Assembly (NCBI GenBank): GCA_023630585.1
Contig: CM042558.1
Location: 13,531,800 to 13,595,799, forward strand
Length of the DNA stretch: 64,000 nucleotides
Direction: 5' to 3'
DNA from: Cranoglanis bouderius
Taxonomy: Eukaryota; Chordata; Actinopteri; Siluriformes; Cranoglanididae
Positions 1-64,000 of the stretch are shown here, one piece after another. The notes beneath the pieces are model-generated. The model was not told the DNA's origin. It did no database searches and saw only the letters and a list, made by a program, of their open reading frames with translations. Both the position numbers and the translations under genes were made by a program. Each line of letters begins with the position of its first letter. The first letter of the stretch is position 1.

Positions 1-1075
1 ATATTGCTAGTGCTGGCAAATTGCTGTGGTATAAGAGACATAAAACACTTCGGGATGCGCTGTTATTGGAAAATAATCAACTTCTTGGTAATAATGGGGT
101 ATCATTTCCCTTTAAGAGCAACCACCCAATGTGTTTTATTCTTTGTGTAGGACAAACCAGATATTCCTCATAAGTACATGTATGCATGAAACCATTATTT
201 TATTAACCCCTAGCCCACCAGAAAGTCGAAGCATAAATCATGATGATGATGAAGATGATATTGACCCCAGTCAGGAATCACGATCATGATATCTGGCCTT
301 GCGATTTATGAAAAATATTTTGTATATACAGTATAAGTATTCTATGTGAGTAAATTTCACTCATTTCACTCTGTAACTGTGTTATGTGGACCGTTCCTGA
401 TTGGGGCGTTAATGCTCTAAATAGATGAGATCTCCATACAACCCCTTTCCAATAGATCTACCAGGTATCCCATACAGCTACCAAGAGACCAACTGGTATA
501 TATATGAGATTTATGCCTTTGTATCTTTCAGAAATCTAGAGGAGATAACTATAAATCCATAAACCCCACACCACTGAGACAGAGCTCCATCCTCAGTAAC
601 ACAACCAGACCACACCAGTCCAGACCAGACCAGGTAACATCACTCACTCTTTCCTTGTGCTTTACCCGCTGAGGGTTCTGAGAAAGACTGGCATCTATAA
701 AGAGAACAAAACTGACATAAGACATAGGAAAACTTGAAGATAGCTTGCTATAACTGTGTCTTTAACCCAAAAGCCTTCAAACTGCAGGATAATCAAAGAA
801 CACAAAGAACATTTCATGGATATAAAAGGCAGGAAGCAGGCACAAGCAGGAAGTGAACCTCTAACCAGCCTATTCATGAGAGAAAACTCTACCACGTAAC
901 ATTATACAGCGTAGTTACTAGACTTATTTTTAGAATGATATAGTGAGAACGGTTTTATGCGATCAAAACACAACCCCTTTATATCCAGCATCTCATTTAC
1001 TAATGCATAGAGAGCATTACAGAGCATTACCCCACAGACCAGATCAACATAGAGAATCTTCTTCCCCTATCCCCA

Positions 1076-1110
<35 letters not shown>

Positions 1111-1329
1111 GGCTTGTACGTCTCTCTGTAGCACTTGGGTTCACCCAAGAGCTCTGTTCAGGACCCACTTTATTTTATTTTTAAACATTAAATTTTTACT
1201 TAAATTGTCTTCTAAAATGGTCAGTTAATCATGCTCAAAATTCATAAAAACAATATGATTTATATTATTCTACAGAGAGACGCACTGAAAACAGGAATAA
1301 AGACCAAGCGCAGAACAGAGCGAGGATTC
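1..1329. other. gene-free flank downstream of acap3
   Basis: No exon of a recognisable gene is visible. It holds a fragment of repeat family B (12-95), a short CA repeat (1077-1107), and a TATA-like box followed by a pyrimidine/CAG stretch near 551-636 (see findings). Neither human downstream neighbour (SCNN1D, UBE2J2) is recognisable. Confidence 0.5.
1077..1107. repeat. (CA)n microsatellite
   Basis: About 15 CA units lie in the downstream flank of acap3. Confidence 0.97.
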
Positions 1330-1384
1330 CAAAAGCATCATAGTTTTATTCTTTCAATCTTTTTTTTTTTTTCAGTGACAAACA

Positions 1385-1423
<39 letters not shown>

Positions 1424-2769
1424 AGTTGCGTAAATAATATCTCCAAATACAGGACTTTAAAACAGATTGTACAGACCGACGCGAAGAGAACGGCGAAAGG
1501 ATCCACAGTAGAATGCAGAGCGCAAGCAGATGGCAACAATAATGCATATTTACACCACAGTTATTCAGAGGAAATTGTACATGTTCACATTAAACACACT
1601 CCCAAAGACGGAACCTGTTCACCAGTTCTTCTTTCATGCTTTTTTTTTTTTTTTTGGTAATTAGATCTTGAAAGTACATATTTTCCCCTCGTAAACAGGA
1701 AATCAGTCTCAGTCTGCCCCCTGCAGTGTCTGTAAAAACGTCTCAAGCATGATCATTTCCATCCATTTGTCTTCAGATGTATGGACTTTTAAAGCTGACC
1801 ATCATCACTTAATATTATATTTCCACTTCTAACTGCATCGTGTCAAGGTCTGGGAGGTTCGTGCTGATGTACTGTACGTAAACACCTCAGTCAACTGTGT
1901 TTCAGACTGCACGGCATCAGATGTCATCAAAAACTCATGCATTTCTTTAAAACCAGGATTGCTGGCTGAAGAAATCATGCACGCAAGCATGTTTTGCATG
2001 CAGGAACGAACTATTAGCAATTGACCGTAACAAAATAAATCACATTATGTAATTTTGGGGACTTGTACAAATATACAAAACGTACTATTACCGTAGTTTC
2101 CATAAATAATTTAGCTTAACTGGCATTATTCTAAAACTTTAAAGGAGCTCGAAAACACCTATAAAACCAATCTTACTGAGAGAGCTAATCAATGCGAGTC
2201 CAGTTACAAAACTGAATTCCATTAAGCTTGGAACTAAAATTGAAGAAGAAGAAGAAAAGGATGTACCTGGATACAGATTTTCCGTATTCCAGTTTCCATT
2301 GCACTAGTCCTCCGGGCGGAACATCATAAATAAATTTTTTTTTTTAAAAAACACTAAACAACGCAAAAACCAAAACATACAAATACTAAAATACTGTCGG
2401 TAGGAAAAGTGCACGCAGTCGTATTTGTACATGATGGCAAAATAATACCACGGCAAGTCTTACTACCTGCGACTGATCACCAGTAAGCCAGGACATTCAG
2501 TGTGGTGTTGAGTACTGAGTGCTCCACAGCCACTACCTGCGATAACATCTAGAACGTGTTTAATAATGTTTCCGAAATACTTTGTGGACTGAGACAATAG
2601 GCTATGAACGATAAAGATCTAAAACGCATCATATAGCAGTACAGAACCATCAGGAATGTGACCGAAGATGTGTTCCTTAACGAGACTGAATTATTCATAC
2701 TGTGTTTTCATACTGAGAAAGATTTGCTACTGCTGGACCTTTATCCCTAGCCCTGCTCAGGAGCTCCCC
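1330..2769 (-). other. acap3: acap3 3' untranslated region (probable extent)
   Basis: About 1.4 kb of mostly non-repetitive sequence follows the stop codon on the minus strand. It ends near an AATAAA hexamer (1350-1345). A possible weaker proximal ATTAAA lies at 2564-2559. A 29-base A tract in the transcript (T on the plus strand, 1387-1415) could cause internal oligo-dT priming. The boundary is inferred. Confidence 0.5.
1345..1350 (-). terminator. candidate acap3 polyadenylation signal AATAAA
   Basis: TTTATT on the plus strand reads AATAAA on the minus strand. It is the first canonical hexamer seen downstream of the acap3 stop codon, about 1.42 kb away. Cleavage would be expected near 1315-1335. 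Confidence 0.45.
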
Positions 2770-58709
<55,940 letters not shown>

Positions 58710-58850
58710 GTTGGCTTTTTAATCCGGCTTCAGTCAGAAATGTAACAAACACATCGCACACGCTGTTGTCCTTCACACAGATCCTGTAAAATGGTGAGCT
58801 CCGAGCCTCTGTAGCCCGCTGAATCACTGACACTGACACACACACACACG

Positions 58851-58892
<42 letters not shown>

Positions 58893-58990
58893 TGTTCTGA
58901 ATCGATACGGTTCAATTTGTATCACTAGCCGCCGCTGGGCTGAGCTAAGGCACCGTCAACAAAGTGCTCTCACAAATCAAAACGAATACA
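58710..58990 (-). promoter_or_regulatory. acap3: acap3 5' UTR and core promoter region (inferred)
   Basis: This region directly precedes the acap3 ATG on the minus strand. It is CpG-enriched (GCCGCCGC, CACGCGCGCGCGC, CGATACGG) compared with the surrounding AT-rich DNA and has no clear TATA box. It holds the CA/CG/CA tract. The transcription start is not determined. Confidence 0.5.
58836..58889. repeat. (CA)n(CG)5(CA)n alternating purine-pyrimidine tract
   Basis: 54 bases of strict alternation with a CG core at 58849-58859, located 127-180 bases upstream of the acap3 ATG. Confidence 0.97.
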
Positions 58991-59038
58991 AGTTTCTCAA
59001 ACGCTACACTTTCAAAAGACTCGACTTTTCTGTCAATA

Positions 59039-59596
59039 TACAGTACTGTGCAAAAGTTTCAGGCACCCTATTTTTTTTTTTTTTTTTTAGTACAAACTTC
59101 GTTATAGATTTTTTATTTTATGACTTCTACATTATCAAGTCAGTACAAAAAAACATTTTAGATTCCCAAACATTAGTTTTCTAGCACAAAATTAAATGTT
59201 ACAGAAAAATGTTTGTATGTCATTAAAGAAAGCAGCATATTACATAAGAGACACTTTTCAGACAAAAAACACAATGAAGGCTGCTGGGTTTTGCTGCAAA
59301 AATAAGAAGTGAGTGTGAAAGTCAAAGTCTCCAGAAGAACTGTGTCTGGTTCTGCAAGATGCTCAATAAAACTTACCAGCTCATTTCCTTATAAAACTGC
59401 ACTAATTGTACTGGAGACTATTATTTTTATTTTTATTTTTTTTGTCACACCAAATATTGACTTTGTTTCATTTACTACTGTTTACTGCTCTTTATGGGTT
59501 TTTTTAAATGTAGAAACCTTTAATTTAATTATTTTGAAGGCATCTTTGCTCTACAGCATTTCTTAGCATGTGCCTAAAAATTTGCACAGTACTGTA
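59039..59596. mobile_element. non-autonomous TIR element (family A), full-length form
   Basis: It starts TACAGTACTGTGCAAAAGTT and ends TTTGCACAGTACTGTA, with TA at both edges. It is nearly identical to the copy at 17248. It lies just beyond the acap3 promoter region in the acap3-pusl1 spacer. Confidence 0.85.
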
Positions 59597-59994
59597 TCTC
59601 TGTACATGCTTACTGTGCAGTCTTACTAAGCCTGGTTCAATAAATCTGTTCTTGTGTTTTAAAAAAAAAATCTCTCCTGTTCTCTGGATAGACTGTTAGT
59701 CTTTTTAATAAGAAAAAACTGTGCCCTAGCTGGAATGAAGTATAAGTGATCATGCTTAGAAATAAAGATGCTGTTTAATAACCAGTTTATAACTTTTACA
59801 ACGAAATAATTATTTTTATTTTTATTTTTTAAATTAAAGTTTACGTGCGATTTAAGAGGATTTTAGTACTTAGTACTTAATAAAGCGTCAACTTGGTTCA
59901 TAACAACAGCATGGTATTAAACAACATGGTTTCACATTAGTTCAGTTAAAAGTGTTCTTGTAAACTTGTGACAAAATATGAATTCAGTGATACC

Positions 59995-61200
59995 ACAGTG
60001 ATGTTGAATTCTCTATTCTGATTGGTCAGACGGTGTTGATAAATTTTTTATACCAGCAGCTCTAAGAATAGTGCCGACCACAAGGCACATCACAGATTTA
60101 TATTAATGCGCTTCTTTTAATATGTTATCGTTTCTGTAGTAAACTTACACAGGGACTTGTACGGCAGACACTCAACATAATCAAAGACTAGTAATAAACA
60201 GATTTCTAAATTGTAAATATAACAAATAAAGATACAGTGGGTATAGAAAAGGTAATCAAAATGTATTCCATTGAGAAGGTGATTAGCTACACCTGATTGA
60301 GTTTACAAGTCATTTTTAGGAGGGGGGTGATCCTTTTTCCAACTCAGTGATTCTGTTTTTTTTTTTTTTTCTTTTTTTTTTTTCTGACATGTTGGTGTTG
60401 TATCTTTCACTTGGATGTTATAAGTTGCACTGAGTAAATAAAAAACAAAAACTGTGTCCGTCTTCATTTCAGGCTGAAAAGCAACAAAATGTGATTATTT
60501 TAAAGGGAGATGATTCTTTTCTATACCCACTGTATATAATGACTGATATGGTGAAGCTTTCTGTAATCAGATATTTATTTAACATTTATGGAAGGAGTCT
60601 CCAGCGTCAGAGTTTTATAACTGGCAGTATGTTTTCTTTCTTGGAAAAGGCTTCGGGACAGAGGGGGGTATGGTGGCTTAGCGTTTACCTCGCACCTCCG
60701 GGCTCGGGGTTCAAATCCTGCCTCTGTCTTGTATGTGCGGAGCTTGCATGCTCTCCCCGTGCTTCGAGGGTTTACGCTGGGTACTCCGGTTTCCTCCCCA
60801 AGTCCAAAGACACGTGTTGATTGCCATTTCCAAATTAGTGTGTGAATGTGTATGAAATTGTGCCCTTCGATGGGTTGGGACCCCGTCCAGGGTGTCCCCC
60901 GAGTCCCCTGAGATAGACCCTGTGTAGCATAAGCAGTATGGAAAATAGATAGATGGAGAGATTGAAGGATGGATTCAGGACAGAGGAGTTTGTGCTTTTT
61001 GGTAGCATAAAATAACATAAGTGATAACAGGAAGGAGTTTGCCTCATGGATGTTCCACAACATTAAATGTAACTATAAATGGTTAAAAATTGTGCTGTTG
61101 TGATGTGCTGTTTATTAATAAATGATTATTTTTTTATCGTTGGCAAACTGCTGTGGTATAAGTGGAGTAAAACACTTCAGGACATACTGTTGGGAGTACG
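59995..61200 (+). mobile_element. repeat family B copy interrupted by a SINE
   Basis: It begins ATACCACAGTGATGTTGAAT, with TTCTGATTGGTCAGACGGTG. It continues at 60585-60655 (GGAGTCTCCAGCGTCAGAG), resumes after the SINE at 60978, and ends TTGGCAAACTGCTGTGGTAT near 61158. The start and end are inverse complements (ATACCACAG / CTGTGGTAT). Confidence 0.75.
60665..60977 (+). mobile_element. tRNA-derived SINE with 9-bp target-site duplication
   Basis: It has the head GGTGGCTTAGCG, the B-box-like GGTTCAAATCC (60709-60719), the body CATGCTCTCCCCGTGCTTCG and the tail AGATAGATGGAGAG. GGACAGAGG flanks it at 60656-60664 and 60978-60986, marking a clean insertion into repeat family B. Confidence 0.9.
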
Positions 61201-61707
61201 CTCTATCTATAGTTCTAAGTGTTCCCTTTACATTCATATCTTTTCTAATAAGTAAAGGTGTTTTAGAGAAGGTATTGGGTGATAGTTTTAAGGTGTGGCC
61301 AGTGAGGTGACTCACAACTCGAAACAGAAACTCTTGTCTTCTGCATATATCTTATATACAGGCTATGAATAATGGACACACATGATTGCATTTTTCTTTA
61401 TTCACAGCCAGAAGATCTTGAAGAAAATGTCATGCATTAGGAAAAGTCGAACCTGAGTCTTATGACTTTCACTTTTTCTAATAATTCACATGGGATCACT
61501 AATTATCAAACCCTTGACTACTGAGTGATGAAGAATTATATCAGATCTATTGCAAAAAAGGTCATCAAGCTACTATATGAGCATTTATAAAGCAAGGAGT
61601 ACATACATTAAAACGGCCACATTATTAAAGGAGCATATTGGAATATTCAGAGCCCTCTGCTGCCTGCAAAAGTGAACTGCAAATGCAGTACAATTCACAT
61701 ATCAAGG

Positions 61708-62287
61708 TACGTTCACACATACAGCGACTCACAGTGTCAAAGTGAAACCATTCATTCTCAATGAGAGCTGGCGACTTCCAACATGTTCCAACATCTAAGA
61801 TGTGGGTGTGTCCAGCGAAGTTGAGAAAAGTTGAACTTTATGCAAATTTGGAACGACTTGGTGCAGCGACCTCCAATGGGAGTGAAGACAGTAGAGCACA
61901 CGTGATCCCTGATCCGCCATGCTGCCCGTGAGTCCAAATTGTTTCGTGGACCCAGACAGTCCAGTGCTTGCACTTTCGCCACAGATAGATGGCCACAATG
62001 GCAAAGAGCACACACTGCTTCTCCTTCATCTCGTACGATATGATGCATATATATATATATACACTGGTGAATTTGATATACAAACGCTCTCCCTACAGAG
62101 AATGTTTGTATATGTATTTTATCGGCAAGAAAACTTGATTTGTTGTCAAAAGTGGAATGCTAGCTGTGTCACCCACTGATAAATGTTACTATGGCAACCG
62201 GTAGCATTAACGCCTACTGGCGACTTCATAGTACAGCGACTGGAGACTTGCAGTGATAAAAATCACTGTACTGTATGTGTGAACGTA
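61708..62287. mobile_element. non-autonomous TIR element with possible transposase-gene remnant
   Basis: TACGTTCACACATACAG at 61708 is perfectly inverted at 62271-62287. Inside, minus-strand bases about 62050-61840 read a broken frame with a WVHETI-like motif. That vaguely recalls the N-terminal part of PIF/Harbinger-associated nucleases, but the evidence is weak. Confidence 0.6.
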
Positions 62288-63386
62288 GGATTTCCGTTTT
62301 CCCAGAAATGAAGAAACAAGTCAGAGTTTATTATACGGTACCATTTGTCTTGAAATATTTACAGATTGCAGCTTTAAAACCAGAGGCACAAATAAACAAA
62401 GGAGGGGAAATTGAGATAAGTCACTCATAGCATTAACAGTTTTCAAAAATTGTATAGTGTCCATATATTCATGAAGAGATTCCTTAAAAACAGGAGAGTA
62501 AGGTTAAGAATGTGGTATGTATTCTCTTTTGAATAATCAGGCATACAGAAGGAGACTTACTTCAAGCAAAACAGCATTTTTAATAACTGTGGAAATGTGC
62601 CAGAGGAAAACGGAAAAACAAACAAATAAACAAACAAGCTAACTAATATCAGTATAATTACAAAGTGTATATACTGGGTCTTGCTTAAAACACATGTATT
62701 TACAGCTTGAAGAATGCTCTAAAGCATCAAAAGCTTTGTAAAAATAAAAATCAGGAATAAAAAAAATACTCTTTTGGTTTATAAACTCGTGGTAATCTAT
62801 TCTAATCATCTATTACTAATAGAAATCTATTTGTAATAGATGACTAATTGGTTATTATCCAATTACACCTACTAGAATAGCACTACATTACCCATGATCA
62901 TTGCTGATAGAGGGGTCCTGACTGGCGACGGTGTTAACGCCATTAAAGTGCCTTTTATTTATTTCTTTTATATTGCGTAAGATTTTTATTGTAGTAAATA
63001 CAGTGAGCAGACAATATTTACTTGTCTTGCTAATGTCTGTATTTACAAATGTTTATTATTTATTTATTTATTTTTGGGGCAAAAACTGTTGATGCGCATC
63101 TTTTTTTTTTGCACAGGCACTGCACTGGACGTCAAAATCTCAGACAGCGGAAGTGGTTTGAATTTATCCGCACGTGTGCTGCTGCTCAGTCGTCATCCTG
63201 TGTTTACAAAACATACAGCAGTGTTGGAAGTCGTCTTGCAGTGTCGGAGTGTGCTTGATCCTTTCCTCCCCGTTGTGTTTGTGTCAATCATGGGGCTTCA
63301 TAAACCTTAAATGTCATTTATGTCCTTTATTAAACCTGTCCACTCTCGGTCGAGTTGATAACATTGTAACACATAAGCCAGCAGCC
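62288..63386. other. pusl1 upstream region
   Basis: AT-rich sequence gives way at about 63120 to a more balanced, CpG-bearing stretch leading to the pusl1 start. No other gene is seen. Confidence 0.5.
63127..63155 (+). promoter_or_regulatory. candidate pusl1 promoter sites: CRE/ATF-like and ETS motifs
   Basis: GGACGTCA at 63127-63134 is a CRE/ATF-like half-palindrome, and CGGAAGTG at 63148-63155 is a perfect ETS/GABP site. Both are about 235-260 bases before the pusl1 ATG. Such sites are common in promoters of nuclear genes for mitochondrial functions. Confidence 0.35.
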
Positions 63387-63451
63387 ATGCAGCAAAGCGG
63401 TACTGTTACTCGCTATCTCATTTTCTTTCAGTACCTCGGAACGAAATACAG
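63387..63451 (+). CDS. pusl1: pusl1 exon 1
   Basis: It has 21 codons plus 2 nt. The start context is GCAGCCATGC. The sequence holds the first beta strand of the TruA fold (RYLIFFQYLGTKY). Confidence 0.85.
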
Positions 63452-63594
63452 GTCCTACAGCTCATATTGGCGTCTAAGAGAAATGCATTGGTGTGTTGGA
63501 AGTCATAATAATGTGAGGTTTGCACTGTGATTACAGTGGGGTGATGAAGGCTCCGACACACCAGCCTCTGCAGGGAGTGCAGAATCATTTAGAG
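63387..63594 (+). CDS. pusl1: pusl1, first two exons (partial): tRNA pseudouridine synthase-like 1
   Basis: Exon 1 (63387-63451) starts MQQSGTVTRYLIFFQYLGTK and ends TAC AG|GTCC. Exon 2 (63537-63594) follows GATTACAG and encodes SGVMKAPTHQPLQGVQNHLE, ending GAG|GTCAGT. The RYLIFFQYLGTKYSGV and QGVQNHLE blocks match the N terminus of vertebrate PUSL1, a TruA-family pseudouridine synthase of about 300 residues; the human protein is mitochondrial. The catalytic Asp motif (RTDAGVHA) would be in a later exon beyond the window. The ATG is the first in its frame, since the frame upstream is open but has no other ATG. Codon phase across the 85-bp intron is consistent. The exon 1 donor is weak beyond GT. 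Human PUSL1 is likewise divergent from ACAP3. Confidence 0.88.
63537..63594 (+). CDS. pusl1: pusl1 exon 2
   Basis: It completes the split Ser codon, then encodes GVMKAPTHQPLQGVQNHLE in phase 0 up to a GTCAGT donor. No third exon is recognisable in 63600-64000, which is AT-rich. Confidence 0.87.
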
Positions 63595-64000
63595 GTCAGT
63601 GTCAATTATTATTATTATCTTTAATTATTATTATTATTATTTTTTATACTGCAACTTTATGTTACTGCTGCAAATACAGAAGAGGGATACATTAAACAAA
63701 GACTAACAAGTATGTCTACTACTACTTATAATAATAACAGTAAATAACTTTTCTTTCTTTTTTTTTTTTTTTTAAAGCACAACAATTCAAGGGTTACCTA
63801 CAAAACAGTCATAACAGTTCAACAATCTGTTACTTTTTTGGTGTTATTGATGAGATTATTGGTGAGATTTAATTATATAAATAATTTATACCATCAAAAT
63901 GTTAAATTCAGGCGCAATTTTGCTAAATTCTTATTTATATTCATATTCTTATGTATAAAGTGTGTAATTACATGTTCCTGAATACGGTGAATAGCGAGAA

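Noticed and set aside
60575..61063. 162-codon minus-strand open frame
   Set aside because: It spans the SINE at 60665-60977 and repeat family B. Fragments such as the GVPSVNPRSTGRACK-type reading recur in the SINE at 38762, so it is not a gene.
63174..63386. 71-codon in-frame extension upstream of the pusl1 ATG
   Set aside because: It has no ATG (it would start at GTG) and no PUSL1 similarity; it is treated as 5' UTR.

Overview
This is vertebrate, almost certainly teleost, nuclear DNA. The signs are short GT-AG exons scattered over tens of kilobases, many CA/GA/TA microsatellites, and several repeat families typical of fish: tRNA-derived SINEs with a pol III B box, Tc1-like elements with CAGT or CACTATATGGCC ends, and foldback and hAT-like elements. 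Some repeat families resemble ones common in catfish genomes, but I cannot fix the species from sequence alone.

Nearly the whole window is one gene on the minus strand: acap3, an Arf GTPase-activating protein with BAR, PH, ArfGAP and ankyrin domains. I reconstructed 24 coding exons between 58709 (ATG) and 2770 (TAG). They total 2481 nt, or 826 codons plus stop, with consistent splice phases throughout. Human ACAP3 is about 834 residues. Intron 1 alone is about 25.8 kb (32827-58662). The 3' untranslated region probably runs from 2769 to near 1330. I cannot decide between the acap3a and acap3b paralogs.

At the right edge on the plus strand, the first two exons of pusl1 (TruA-family tRNA pseudouridine synthase-like 1) begin at 63387, and the gene runs out of the window. 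In human, ACAP3 and PUSL1 are also head-to-head neighbours, so this is conserved synteny. Here the two start codons are about 4.7 kb apart and the spacer is packed with transposon remnants.

Region by region: 1-1330 is gene-free flank with a CA repeat and a repeat-B fragment; 1330-2769 is the acap3 3' UTR; 2770-11105 holds exons 24 to 11 (ankyrin, ArfGAP and PH); 11730-12190 is a CpG-rich stretch that could be an internal promoter; 17003-22306 holds exons 10 to 5, including a 12-nt microexon; 29873-32826 holds exons 4 to 2; 32827-58662 is intron 1; 58663-58990 is the acap3 start region with a CA/CG tract; 58990-63386 is the repeat-rich intergenic spacer; 63387-63594 is the start of pusl1. I see no viral genes, CRISPR arrays or bacterial features. 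The most notable points are a GC-AG intron, the microexon, a triple in-frame tandem acceptor, a possible BAR-less alternative first exon, and several nested or palindromic mobile-element derivatives.
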